Shown here piece after piece: positions 45,337 to 58,664 of a stretch of 64,000 nt of DNA. A program made the position numbers and the translations under genes. Where the stretch lies: contig OZ024931.1 in NCBI GenBank assembly GCA_964017235.1, positions 125,809,530 to 125,873,529 on the forward strand, read 5' to 3'. This DNA comes from Sabellastarte sp. h YS-2021 (lineage: Eukaryota > Annelida > Polychaeta > Sabellida > Sabellidae). Every line of letters begins with the position of its first letter. Position 1 is the stretch's first letter. Below the pieces are notes generated by a model, which saw only the letters and a program-made list of their open reading frames with translations, was not told the origin of the DNA and made no database searches.

Positions 45337-47996
45337 GTAAGTTTGTGTTTACTACAAACACCTCCCACCTTTCAAATTTTGGTGGGAATCGCATACGGGT
45401 ATTTTCCTTGTTATAACTATCTGTAGGTGACAGAACTTAAATATATAAACCATTAATATTTTGGTATTAAAGGTGCTTGTGACTGTATGGAGTAGGTGCA
45501 TTTAATTGGTTAAAGGTCCAGCGTTTTGGTGATGTTGTCTTGTTGATCAATATGTTTTCCTCAAAGTTGGGCTTTTCGCTGGACCGGTAAACTATTTTAT
45601 TAGTTCTTTTGTCATTATAATCTCCTGTTTTGTATGGGTGGAATTGAAGTTTTGTTTGCATGCCTGTCACAGAGTTTAAGTGTGGTTACCTCACTTCTTC
45701 CTGTATTTAGAAGCATAGCAAGACCCCAGAAATTGAGATTTACTTAAAACACATAAGCAAGGGGTTACACATCAAGTTCCTGGTGTTTATCTTAAAGGTT
45801 ATATTTCGGGTCCCTGATTATACTAAATGGAAGACATTTTTTGTGTGCTGTCAGATTCCAGATAAAAGGGAAATAGATTGTTGAATGAAATATGCAAATG
45901 TGAAAATATAATGTCATGGAATTCCTTGGGATTTCCTGGTAGTATTTTAAATCAAAATATGCAAATAAACTACGATATCATTGTGTGCTGTGGGGTTTCC
46001 TAGCAATATTTTAAAATGTAATATACAAATGAGAAGACATATGAAGTCTTGGAATTCTGATGGGTTTCCTAGCAATATTTTATAACTAAAATAAACCCCC
46101 CACCCCATCAAAGCACTTAAGTAGATTTCAAAAAGACGGCCAATAGTGGGGCCACAAACTTTCTAACAATCTTTCAATAAAAATACTGCTTGAAAAAGAA
46201 TGAAATATAATAGGTCTCGGAAGTCAGAGTGGTTTCCAAACAATTTATGAATAAAAGGCTGCTGAACACTCCAAATTCACGAATGGATCATCTTATTAAT
46301 ATTTATAAGGTCTCAGAAGAAGACCGAGGACCTGATGTATATCATAAATGTTAAATGCCTTGATGCCTATCGACTTCGAAACACATGTGCCATACAGTGC
46401 ATAACTCTGCCAAGGCTCAATACCTTCAGTATTGCTTTTGAGTGGAATGATAAAAAAGTACTCTTAAATATTCCTTGATCTAGAGAGATTGATCTGGATC
46501 ATTGCCAAAATCATATATCATTGGTTCCTTGTGGTACTGTTGATATTTTCCTGTAAATTGTATCAAAATGTATCCACACTACCAAAAGCATTTCCTTTTT
46601 GTTGGGGGCAATGAAAGCTAATCAAATGAAAATTATATATATAACATAGTTGCCGCATCATAGATCCAGTGACGAAGAGCAACAATTCCTGTTGCAGAAA
46701 CTTTAATTTGCAAATATATAAAGCCACATAAAATATTACTTTGGACTTAAGAAACAGCGAGTAAAAGCTGTTGCAACCAGAATAAAATATTTTTGCGTGC
46801 GTCTGAGTGAAACAGTTCCATAGAAAATATGCTGCAGTACAGATTGCCACACTCCAGAACTTTGTCACAAGTGAGGTTTCAGTAACAATTAATTTCATTG
46901 GTTGATTAAATTAATCACGTTTGCAAATAAACAGTAGACTGGTTGGCTAGATCTTCTGTTTTTAAAATGTGGCTAGAAACCCCATTGTGGCCTCATATTT
47001 TCTTAAGTCTGGGTGTGTACAAGTACTAGACTTGATATTTTATTTGTAAAATATTGCCAGATTTTCTCTTCTAAAATATAGAAACCCCCATCGTGGCCTC
47101 ATATTTCCTTCACTCCATGAGATGTTTAGGTTACCAGCTTGAACTGAACTCTAGTTAATTTACTGGAATACAACAAATGAATGCTACCATACTCAGTGCT
47201 GTAAAATTTCTTCTTGGGTGCGGTGATTTACTGTACTCCAGCCGCTTCAAATAATTTTACCATCATATTGGCACCATTATTTAATGCATATCCTTGGGAT
47301 AATGTTTACAGTAAAAATAAATTAAACCTTCCCATTTGTTTTTTAACTCTGTGTACTAGCTAGTGTCTTCGAATATGTAGAAACTATGAGATAACAAAAG
47401 TCAAATTTTCCTGAAACATATTTCTCAACACACTGGCTGTTTTATGGTTTTTATTTACTAGGGATAAGTTTATTAAGAATAACATATTTGAAATTATAAA
47501 TCTTCTGTGACAAATATGAATGAATATTGTAATTTAATTAAATCTATGGAATAAGTGACAACATTATACCCAAATACAAGAAAGTAAATAAACTCCTCAA
47601 TAAAACCCAATGCAAGCATGTTTTCTATTGGTTTGTTACATGGTAAGTTAGTGTTTCTGTAACAGGAACTTGCTATGTTAGTGACCAGACTATAGACATG
47701 AGCCGCACATTAATTGCAAGGAAATTTTAATATTGTCGTGAAATAATAGTGATAACCTTTACTAGCCGAGTTATATGTTTCTGACTCATCCTTACCTTGA
47801 ATATATAAAAGGCACAAATTAATTTCGTAAACTTTCCTGAAGGTTCAATCCAGTAAATTAGTAATAAAGTAATCGTAACATCTTCAACATTGTGGTATAT
47901 ATTTGATTGATTTAATTTTAGATGCATCCTCAACTAACAGAAGTGGTAGTCGTATTATGTTATACTTTTCTCAAGTTATGCAGTGTTATTTTGTAG
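45337..47996 (+). other. unk: unk intron 2
   Basis: A 2.66-kb intron with GT and AG borders. At 45885-46090 three copies of an approximately 80-bp minisatellite (GGGTTTCCTAGCAATATTTTA) occur. At 46930-47130 two roughly 100-bp monomers (TGGCCTCATATTTTC) match, in reverse, the interior of the 570-bp insertion in the GTF2H5 intron. Confidence 0.7.
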
Positions 47997-48280
47997 GTGT
48001 TTACTGCTGCATAGAACCGCTGGAGATACAGAGAGACGCTATCATTTGAGATATTACAAAACTAGTGTATGTGTCCATGAAACTGATTCAAAGGGACATT
48101 GTGTTAAAAATGGTCCTCACTGCGCTTTTGCGCATGGGGCACATGACCTTAGACCTCCTGTATATGACGTCAGGGAGTTACAAGTGATGCAAGGACCATT
48201 TGAAAAACAAGTATTGGATACTCCTTTAGCTTCAAGTGTTGAAAAAGATAGACTAATAAATGAAGACCCAAGGTGGAATG
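47997..48280 (+). CDS. unk: unkempt exon 3 (fingers 2-3)
   Basis: Completes finger 2 (CLLLH) and encodes finger 3 (VCVHETDSKGHCVKNGPHC then AFAH), the DLRPPVYDVRELQ segment, and a variable linker up to EDPRWN. Acceptor TTTTGTAG and donor GTAAGC are good, and the phase fits both neighbours. The linker between DVRELQ and EDPRW is as divergent as expected between phyla, while the finger parts are nearly invariant. Confidence 0.97.
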
Positions 48281-48540
48281 GTAAGCATTGCTTGACTCTA
48301 AATAGATTTTACAGTGTAGAGCAGTAACATGAATGTAAAGATGGCCTCTGTGTTTTTGTAACTTAAATGAAAATTAGTTGAAATTTTTTATTTTATTTTT
48401 TTTTTTTTTGGCAAATGAAAATTTTTTTCTGACTTTGTTTGTGGAACGGCTACATTTGTTTAAAGTAATAATACTGTCCAACACTTTGGATAGTATAATT
48501 TATTTCAGGCATTATATATTCTTGATTTGTTTTCTTTTAG

Positions 48541-48676
48541 ACACAAATTTTGTTCTGGCAAATTACAAGACTGAATCGTGTAAAAGGCCACCAAGACTGT
48601 GTAGACAAGGTTATGCATGTCCTTCATATCATAATTCTAGAGATAGAAGACGACCACCTAAAAAGTTTAAATACAG
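48541..48676 (+). CDS. unk: unkempt exon 4 (finger 4)
   Basis: Encodes LANYKTESCKRPPRLC and RQGYACPSYH (finger 4: Cys, Cys, Cys, His), then NSRDRRRPPKKFKYR. The acceptor is TTTTCTTTTAG and the donor GTTAGT. Intron 3 before it is 260 bp. The final Arg codon is split with exon 5 across a 12.4-kb intron. Confidence 0.97.
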
Positions 48677-49928
48677 GTTAGTTGTTCAGTATTCACTTAC
48701 AGTATTAAAACTATCCTGATTATCAACATAAGTGGTCCATATTAGTTAATAAAAGGCTTTCTTGTGTATATGTTGACAGCCAGTCTTTGAAATCATTGAC
48801 TAAAGCAATCTTATGCACATGTTATTTAAATGCAAATAATTTTTTCAACTTAATGATTACATTCTAAAGCTGAAACAATTAATTGTATTGATCGATTATT
48901 AGGTTATCAAAACACTAGTCAGCACCAATATTCTTAAACCGGTTAACTGTTACCTTATGTAATTCAACCCCTAATGGGATTTTATGTAATCATACAAAGT
49001 GTGCATATTTCTAGTTAAGATCTTAACAGGTATCAAATTAAAGCATTTTATCTGTCTTTTATTTTTAAAATATCAAAATACTATATACTATATTGCTATA
49101 TTATTAGCTATTTACCCAAAATCTGATGAAGTTTTTGCCTTTTTTTGGCTTCTTGCAATCCTCCATATTATTTGTTTATGTCTGGAACACATATCCATGT
49201 GGTGTTTTCAGTATTTCTTAAACCTTGGAAACAGTTAATCGGCTAGTCGATGGTTAATACAAGCAACTATCCAGCTATAATATTGTGTTGATACTGGGTA
49301 GCCATAAAAATCATAAAGATGGTTTCTCTTAGGGACTTACATTCAGGTATTATCAGTTGTAACTTAGGGGATACAATAAATATCAATCTGTATCAGTGAT
49401 GGTCTTTTTCAATCACCTTTTCCTTTTATGAGTGTAGCCAGTTTCTTTCATCTACATGTTTTGGGTCACTATACTCTGTAAACCTATTAAGATAAATTAA
49501 CTTGTAAACCTATTAAGATAAATTAACTGTCAAATCCAGTGGCAATGTATGAAAATGGACACGGACAGCCTTGATCTCGCTTACCAGCATGTATAATGGC
49601 AAGAGAGATTGTAGACCTTAAATTTGAAGCAATTACAAAGTTTATCTCCTATTTTTGCAGATTTCATTGCGTCTGTGATTATAATTACCATGTTTTGTTG
49701 TGGTTCTCTTTATTTCTCATAAGCAGTATTTGATTGGGGAAGTACTAAAGCATATCTTTTTTCGGAATCCCGGAATCGCAAAGGTGTTAGCTGTTGAGAG
49801 GGATGTAAAACCCCCAAAATATCAACTTTGCAAAGGTATACAGGGGGGCGATTAATAGGGAGGGGGCATTTGTACGGATAAATATGGTCGGTAAATTAGA
49901 CATCAGGCTTTACATGCACATCTTTTTT

Positions 49929-52905
49929 TACCTCCCGCCGGGCGGGAGATTTTGAAATGATTCCTGTGTGCGTGCGTTAGTTAGTCACACAGATTTCTCC
50001 AAAACTACTACAGCTACAGATTTTTTGTAAATTAAGTGTCCCGATGAATTTTGCCCTTGAAAATTTTTGGGTTTTATGGACTTGGGCCTAAAGATGAGTG
50101 AGTAATAGCAATCTTAGCTGCTTTGGAGTAAAGGGCTCATAACTCAAAAACTATTGCAGTTACAGCTTTTTCTTCAAATATGTTGTTCAGCTACTTTATC
50201 CTTAGCTATAAGATGGTACATAGTTTGGGGTCCCATTGCATGCCATAAGTGAGTAATAGCTATTTTCTTATTTGTAGCAAAATAATGACATAAGTAAATG
50301 TCCAATATCTTCAAACGTATTATAGTTAGGGAATTCTTTTCAAATATGTTATTCATCTACTTTTTGATAAGCTATCACATAGTAAAGTTTCAGACCTGTT
50401 GCACATTGGATAGCTGAGTAATACGTACTTTGAAATTCTACAGTTGAGTAAATCCATTGTAACTCCAAAACTATTGCAGTTAGAGTATTTTCGTAAAATA
50501 TGTTGTTCAGCTACTTTGTCCTTACTATAAGATGGCATATAGTTTGGGGTTTTATTGCATGCCATAAATGAGTAATAGCTATTTTCTTATTTGTAGCAAA
50601 ATAATGACATAAGTAAATGTCCAATATCTTCAAAAGTATTAAAGTTAGGGAATGCTTTTCAAATATGCTATTCATCTAGTTTTTGGTAAGCTATCACATT
50701 GTAAAATTTCAGACCTGTTGCACATTGGATAGCTGAGTAATAGCTACTTTGAAATTATGACTGTTGAGTAAATCCATTGTAACTCCAAAACTAGTGCAGT
50801 TAGAGTATTTTCCTAAAGTATGTTATTCAGGTACTTTGTCCTTAACTATAAGATGGCATATAGTTTGGAGTTCTATTGCATGCCATAAGTGAGTAATAGC
50901 TATTTTCTTATTTGTAGCAAACTAACAGCATAAGTAAATTTCAAACATCTTCAAAAGTATTAAAGTTAGGGAAATATTTTCAAATATGTTATTCATCTAG
51001 TTTTTGGTAAGCTATCAGATAGTGAAGTTTCAGACCTGTTCCACATTGGATAGCTGAGTAATAGCTACTTTGAAATTCTGACTGTTGAGTAAATCCACTG
51101 TAACTCAAAACTACTGCAGTTACAGTATTTTCCTGAAATGATTTGTTCAGCTACTTTTTCCTTAACTATAAGATGGCATATCGTTTGGGGTTCCATTGCA
51201 TGTCATAAGTGAGCAATAGCTGTTTTCTTATTTGTAGCAAAATTATGATGGAAATAAATGTCAAATACCTTCACAAGTATTAAAGTTAGGCAAATCTTTT
51301 CATTTGTTATTCATCTAGTTTTTGATAAGCTTACTTTCCTGTGCCCTTTATATTTTTGTTGCATTTGCAGATCTAGGTCAATAGCTGAGTGAGTAGATAG
51401 CTGAGTAATAGCTACTAAAATGAGTAAATGTCTTTTATCTCTAAAAGTATTATAGGTAGGCAATTTCTTCTAAATAAGTCATTCACCTAATTTTGGGTGA
51501 TCCTACAACGTAGTGAAGTTGCAGATCTATAGCTTTGTGCATAGCACACTCATAGCTACTAAAATGAGTAAATGTCTTTTATCTCTAAAAGTATTGCAGG
51601 TAGTCAATTTCTTCTAAATAAGTCGTTCGCCTACTTTTGGGGGATCTACCACATAGTGAAGTTGCACAACTGTAGCCCTTTACATAACTGAGTAATAGCT
51701 ACTAAAATGAGTCGATACCCTTTATCTTTAAAACTATTACAGATAGGGAATTTCTTGTAAATAAGTCATTCACCTACTTTTGGGTGATCTACCACATAGT
51801 GAAGTTGCAGAACTGTAGCTCTTTTGGATAGCTGAGTAAAAGTTACTAAAATGAGCAAATATCTTTTATCTCTAAAAGTATTACAAATAGGCAATTTCTT
51901 GTAAATAAGTCATTCACCTACTTTTGGCTGATCTACCACATAGTGATGTTTCAGATAATTAGCCATTTGCATGTCTCAGTCATAGCTACTAAAATGAGTA
52001 AATGCCTTTATCTGTAAAAGTATTGTATACACACAATTTCTTCTAAATAAGTCATTCACCTACTTTTGGGTGATCTACCACATAGTGGAGTTGCACAACT
52101 GTAGCTCTTTTCATAGCTGAGTAATAGCTACTAAAATGAGGAAATGTCTTTTGTCTCTAAAAGTATTACAGGTAGGCAATTTCTTCTAAATAAATCATTC
52201 ACCTACTTTTGACTGATCTACCACATAGTGTAGGTGCAGAACTGTAGCTCTTTGGATAGCTGAGTAATAGCTACTAAAATGAGCAAATGTCTTTTATCTC
52301 TAAAAGTATTACAGGTAGGCAATTTCTTCTAAATAAGTCATTCACCTACTTTCGGCTGATCTACCACATACATGTAGTAAAGTTGCAGAACTGTAGCTCT
52401 TTGGATAACTGAGTAATAGCTACTAAAATGAGGAAATGTCTTTTATCTCTAGAAGTATTACAGATAGGCAATTTCTTCTAAATAAGTCATTCACCTACTT
52501 TTGGCTGATCTACCACAGAGTGAAGTTTCAGATCTATAGCTCTTTGCATAGCTCAGTCATAGCTACTAAAATGAGTAAATGTCTTGTATCTGTAAAAGTA
52601 TTGGATATACGCACTTTCTTCTAAATAAGTCATTCATGTACTTTTGGGTGATCTACCACATAGTGAATTAGCAGAACTGTAGCTCTTTCCATAGCTGAGT
52701 AACAGCTACTAAAATGATTAAATGTGTTTTATCTCTAAAACTGTTACAGATAGGCAATTTCTTCTAAATATGTCCTTCACCTACTTTGGGTTGATCTACT
52801 CCATAATAAAGTTGCAGAAGTGTAGCTCTTTGGATGGCAAAGTTATAGTTACTAAAATGAGTAAATGCTGTTTGTCTTTAAAAGTATTGCAATCAAACAT
52901 TAAAG
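49929..52905 (+). repeat. 152-bp then 143-bp satellite array with head hairpin
   Basis: A GC-rich hairpin, CTCCCGCC/GGCGGGAG (49932-49948), opens the element. A leader with TTTCTCCAAAACTAC follows, then repeats of about 152 bp arranged as alternating A/B dimers (about 50095-51340), then 143-bp units (51400-52905; TGAGTAAATG or its variant at 51421, 51565, 51708). The boxes GTGAAGTT(T/G)CAGA, GAGTAATAGCTACT, ATCTCTAAAAGTATTACAG and CATTCACCTACTTTTGG match the 133-bp repeat read on its minus strand. Confidence 0.85.
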
Positions 52906-54685
52906 TGCCTCTTGCTTGTTGTCACTTCTACATGTGCCTCCATCTCACAAGAAAATTTATATTCCACTATATTTTAGTACATCTAATTTATACGGCAGGA
53001 GATAAATGCATGCATCAGAATACTTGTTTTTAGTTTTGACTTTTATAGCTTTATTTCTTATATTTTGAGTGAAATCTGGAAAAATCAACAAGTACAGAGA
53101 GAATATTTTCTTTTTCATACTTGGTCAAAGTCTAATCTTTAGTTTATTATGCAGAGAAACACACACACAAAAAAAACAACTCCCATTTTTGGCATAGATT
53201 ATTTCTGTGTGCAGCCATTGGTTATAATATTGCATTTGTACATTGTGCATTTGGAATATCAATGTGTATGTGTGTTATTTGTGTTTGTTAATCAAACTTT
53301 GTTTTAAACAGACCAAATTTCTCTGCTTTACTCAGCTGCATTGGTTATTGTTTTGTTCAAAAAAAGTTAACTGTGTTTACAATATTTATGAAGACAGACA
53401 AAAACAAACCCTGTGGTGCAATACATGTGTACATTTATGCTGATGTGACAAGTGTGTTAATTTGTAACTGCTGACTTAGCATTAGTATTTATTGACTTTA
53501 TTATGGATAAATGCTTTCTTTGCATTTACTGACTTTGTTGTCCCTCCCTTTAAATTATTTTTGTCTGAGATGACTTTTAGGCAATTACTTTTTTTCAGTT
53601 GTCATATTTTCATACAGCATCTTCAAGACTACAACAATGAATTTTTTCATACGTTTTTTTTTTCTCTGTTCTATCATTCATGTACTTGTACATAATACTT
53701 ATTTAATCAATCAATCATACTTATTTGTAAAAAGTATCTGTATTAGTATGTATACCAGTTCAAAAAGTGAGACAAGAATCAAGGAAATGATATTTAACGC
53801 ATATTAGCCCTTATGTTTTTTGTTGTAATCAGCAGGTTATAAACTGATTGATCTAACTTAGATTGTTGTTAAGTTACGATCAGCTAAGCTGATAATAAAG
53901 TTTTAACACTTTTTACCAGTGAATATCAAAAGATAACGTAATTATGTGTGTGCTGTGCATATCATTAGATAATCTGTACGTAAACAAACATGTAAATAGC
54001 CCAATTACTGCTAGTGGTAAATATGAAATCATCCAATTTAAGGTCAATACTTTTCAGCTGACATAACCACAAAATTTTGTTTTTGGTCTCATGAGGAATA
54101 CCTTTTACTGTTAGTTGAAATTATTGATTTATTCCCTTTTTACTTGCTATTGGTACATTACTTTATGTTTTAGTACAAAATACAAGTAGGTTTTTTTCTC
54201 TTGTGGAATCAAAAGCAAAGTGCAGTTTATTCCCTGTTGTGTTTGTTGACATATGATTACATGAGGTATAACTGTATGTCTGCCTTGTCTGGGAATGTGA
54301 AAGTTGTTATGTCTAGCATGTTTGTGTAATGCAAGGTACATTTATTTCTTTAAATGTCCAATGTAAATACCAGATGTTTGGTTATATATTGAAACAACCC
54401 AATATATGACCTGTATCTTGATCTTAAAGTTCATAAGCATTTTGAAACAGGTATATATTTAGAGATATTATATTCTGACTCAAAATGTTACTAGAAAATA
54501 ACTGTTCACTCTTTCATAGGTGAAGTCACTTAGTTAGAACATAAGTATCTTAGAAATTCCTGAAATATTTTAAAATACAGTTTTTTTTAACATTTTAAAT
54601 TCATTCATGTTCTCTACAGTTGCTTTTCCAATATGGTACTATTGTTGTAGGTCATTCACACTGTAACAGTGGCTTATTAAGTTAT

Positions 54686-54752
54686 TATGTCCACCCTACT
54701 GGGGGGGGGGGGGGGGGGGTTGGGGGTTGGACAATTATGGGGGGTGGACATA
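54686..54752 (+). repeat. Long G run within an 11-bp inverted repeat
   Basis: TATGTCCACCC (54686-54696) and GGGTGGACATA (54742-54752) are perfect inverses around a run of about 19 G and further G tracts. Two related 158-bp monomers with TACCAAATTTGGTATG follow at about 54795-55085. This looks like the end of another hairpin-ended repeat. Confidence 0.6.
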
Positions 54753-55090
54753 TTATTTTTGCTTTTTCCGGTGTCCATCGTCCGGCATCCGTCACACTTG
54801 GTTTCCGGTCATTTCAAGGAAAAGTATATATCCTATCTTTACCAAATTTGGTATGGGTGTTTATTGTGTTAATAGCTTGCATAGGATTGCTTTTGGTGAA
54901 GATAGCTCTATAGCTAACTGAGTAATAGCTACTTAGTTACTTTTGTGTACTTCTTTTTTTCCGGGCATTTTAAGGAAAAATATTTGACATATCTTTACTA
55001 AATTTGGTATGAACAATAGTTAGGTCAATAGCTTGCTTGGGATTGTTTTTAGTGATAATAGCTATATAATTCACTCAGTAATAGCTACTT

Positions 55091-55390
55091 AGCGTCCGCG
55101 TACGCATGAACAACTTCTCCAAACCTACAAGGCCTAGAGACCTGCTGTTTTTTTAAAAGATACCTTATCTATCGAGGATGAAAAATTGTTCAAGGCATGC
55201 AAATCTTTCTGTTCGTCTGTTTGATAGAGCCATTACAAGGGAGGTACCCCCACCAAAAGTGTGAAAATTTCAACACTTTATCACAATTTTCTCAGTGACT
55301 ATTGCAGGGATTTCTCTCATATCTTGCATATATGTACTAGACCACAAGTAGATTGTGTTGTGTGAGTGTCAGACCTGGATCTTTCTTTAT
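55091..55390 (+). repeat. Leader (cap 1, truncated) in unk intron 4
   Basis: CGTCCGCGTACGCATGAACA, GATACCTTATCTATCGAGG, CATGCAAATC and TTTCTCTCATATCTTGCA, in the order of the other leaders. The leader is cut at about 55391 by an insertion; its own array resumes at about 58665. Confidence 0.75.
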
Positions 55391-55395
55391 TATTA

Positions 55396-58300
55396 TATCC
55401 CCAGACGAAAGTCGGGGATATATTGGATTCAGGTCCGTCGTGCCGCCGCCGCCGCCGCCGCCGCCGCCGTAGAAATTTCCTTGTGGACGCGATAACTCAA
55501 AAACAAATTAATATTTTTTTTTCAAACTTGGTACACATGTTAAGGGTGCCCAAAGGAAGATCCCTATTTTAAGGTGACCTTAAACTCCCAGTAAAAAAGA
55601 ACTTATGGCCACCTTAAGGTCAGAAATTGCACTTTTGGCCACTTAGAGCCCTGTAGGTCACAAACTATGATGCTCAGCTGGCTGAAATTTTACCTGACAA
55701 CACATTAATATGTTCTTAGTACATGTGCCGAAAATCATGACTTTAAGTTGAGGAGAAAATTGTGTTTGAGGCCCATAAATACCCCCACTTAGGGATTTTT
55801 TGCTATACTTTACACATATTTTGCCCTATAATTTGGAAGTGATAATTCTGATGAGTCTCAAACTGCGCTAGGTATAACTTTGATATGTAATCCTTGTCTG
55901 TAGAAAATTTTAGGGCTGTAGGTTTACCCAAAGGGGTCGACTTAAGGTCTCAAAAGTGCCCACAGAGACCCAATTTATGCACTTTTTGCCACTTTCAAGC
56001 ACTGTAGCTTTCAAACTATGTCTCTCATCTAAGTTAAATATCATCTGGGAATATATCTATGTGTTTTCTTATATGTGCCCCAACATTTAGGCCTTTAATA
56101 GACAGTTAACCTGTGTATCAGGACCATAAACACCCACCCGAGTGACCCTTATAAGACATTTTTCACATCTTTTTCCCTGTAACTTGGAAATGGTAAGTCT
56201 TGAGAAGTTTCAAACTGTATTAGATATATATTCTGTGTGTAATCTTAGTATGTAACAGATTTTAAGTCTGAAGCTTTAATTTTGAAGGTCAAATTGAGGT
56301 CTCTAAAAGGCTCCCAAAGACCCAATATTTGGACTTTTTGCTACTTTTAAGCCCTGTGACTGTCAAACTATGTGACTGATAGAGCTCAAATCCTATCTGA
56401 GAAGATATTAGTATGTTATTTTTATATGTGCCAAAAATTAAGGCTTTAAGAAGACATTTAACCTGTGTATGAGGACCATAAATCCCCACCCGAGTGACCA
56501 TTTTTAGACATTTTTCACATATTTTTCCCTGTAACTTGGAAATGGTAAGTCTAAGAAGTTTCAAACTGTATTAGATGCATATTCTATGTGTAATCTTAGT
56601 ATGTGACAAATTTTAAGTCTGAAGCTTTAATTTGAAGGCTACATTTAGGTCTCTAGAAGGCCCCATAAAGACCCAATATTTGGACTTTTTGCCAATTTTA
56701 AGGCCTGTGACTGTTAAACTATGTGACTGATAGAGCTGAAATCTCATCTGGGAATACATTATTATGTTCTTTTTACATGTGCCAAAAATCAAGGCTTCAA
56801 GTAGACATTTAACCTGTGTATGAGGACCTTAAACACCCACCTGAGTGACCCTTTTAAGACATTTTTCACATATTTTGCTCTGTAACTTGGAAATGGTAAG
56901 TCTGAGAAGTTTCAAACTTTATTAGATACATATTCTATGTGTAATCTTAGTATGTAACAAATTTTAAGTCTGAAGCTTTAATTTGAAAGCCACATCGAGA
57001 TCTCTAAAAGGCCCACAATGACCCAATATTTGGACTTTTTACCACCTTTAAGCCCTGTAACTGTTAAACTATGTGATTGATGGAGCTGAAATCCCATCTG
57101 GGAATGCATTATTATGTCCTTTTTACATATGCCGAAAATCAAGGTTTTTAGTAGACATTTAACCTGTGTATGAGGGCCATAGACACTCGCCCAAGTGCCT
57201 TTTTTGACATTTTTTCCGTATTTTGCCCTGTTATTTGGAAATGCTTAGTGTGACAAGTCTTAAACTGTATTATATATGATTTTTGTTTGTTATGTATGTC
57301 CCCCAAAAAGTTTCAGATCTGTAGTTTAATTGCTAAGGTCTCTTTAACAATTGTAAAATGCCCACAGAAACCCAATTTATGGATATTATGCCACTTTAAA
57401 GCCCAGTAACTGTCAAACGATGTGGGGTATAGAGCTGAAATCTTTGAATTTTTAAAAGGAAATGCCTGTCTATTTAAATTTTGAATATTAATAATGTTAT
57501 GGCTATCTTAGTCTTTTAAGAACTTATTTTTGTGTGTTATACCTCTGCTTGCTGAGTTTTTCACTTTTTAAAATGGAACTGGTTTAACATATTCAAGTAG
57601 ACAAAATGGACACTTTAAGTGAGCTTTAAGTCCCAATATTAATGAAATTATATCCTTATGTAGTAAAACTAGGGGATTTTTAACCCTCAACTAGCCCAGT
57701 TTTATTCAACTTGCCTCAGTTAATTTTGGCACAGCTCCTACAGTTATGAACTCATTTCAGTTGATAATCACATACTTAAAATTCTCAATTCTTTTTGTAT
57801 TTGAGTACCCCTTTTATATAGATTGTTTGTTTACCATTTATGCTCAACCCACATCCCCCACCCGGATTCCCCCCACCCACCTCTGGGACCTCCAGCTATA
57901 TTGAGTGACACTAAATAAACAATGGTATTTAATGATATCAGATGAGAAACAAAGAACTCAATGGGGTTGCAGATCTTGTGTAATAGTGAGAGAGGTGTGG
58001 AGAAGGGGAGAGGGGTGGGGGTGGGAGGTGGTGGGCTTCATTACATATAACACAAAGGGGAGTCAGAACTGAGATTGTGTCACATATTTAGGTTGCATAT
58101 ATATGGACCACATATATAGGTATAGAGGAAATGAATAACTGAAAACAATTTGCAAATTCTAAAAATAATATAATAAAATAATAATATAAACAATTTTTTT
58201 TAAAATAATATTTTATTTGTGAACAAATATAGAAACAGATATGCGCTTTTGGGATTATGAATTTTAGAATGGACATTGAATCATCAATCATTTAAATACT

Positions 58301-58511
58301 TTGAAGGAAGATTGAAAAATATGATGAGTTGAGTTAAAAATAATATTTTATTTGTCAACAAATATAGAAACAGATATGCTCTTTTGGGATTATTATTTTA
58401 GAATGGACATTCAATCATCAATCATTTAAATACTTTGAAAATAGGTTTAGAGTTATCATTGCAGGAAGATTGAAAATATAATTTGAGTTATGTATTCGGC
58501 GTCTGGGGATA
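55396..58511 (+). mobile_element. 3.1-kb insertion with 12-bp TIRs and 350-bp repeats
   Basis: TATCCCCAGACG (55396-55407) and CGTCTGGGGATA (58500-58511) are perfect inverses. A further TGTCTGGGGATA lies at 58629-58640, so the right boundary may be there. Near the left end TATCCCC/GGGGATA also form a hairpin, followed by a (GCC)n run (about 55440-55469). Inside are five tandem 350-bp repeats. It has split the leader from its array, so it is younger than that unit. No transposase is seen. Confidence 0.6.
55580..57470 (+). repeat. 350-bp tandem array (about 5 units)
   Basis: CTGTGTAT(C/G)AGG(A/G)CC marks units at 56111, 56463, 56813 and 57163, with a diverged start near 55760, so the period is 350-352 bp. 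Units hold TTTTTCCCTGTAACTTGGAAATGG and GACCCAATATTTGGACTTTTTG. No reading frame is kept. Confidence 0.85.
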
Positions 58512-58664
58512 CACCATCTTCCTTGGGGAGATATAAACAGAGTAGATTGATGTGCTGAAGTTCATATAATAATGGGTAATTATGTTTTAAAAAATTCCCG
58601 ATCAAAACCTGTGGCGTGAGTGATGACCTGTCTGGGGATATGTTGGCGCCGAGTTGGCCCAATC

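Noticed and set aside
52436..53033. 62- and 103-codon frames in unk intron 4 with similar N-termini
   Set aside because: They start in consecutive 143-bp satellite units and run into unrelated sequence.
55366..55572. Arginine-rich frame
   Set aside because: It is a translation of the (GCC)n run at the start of the 3.1-kb insertion.
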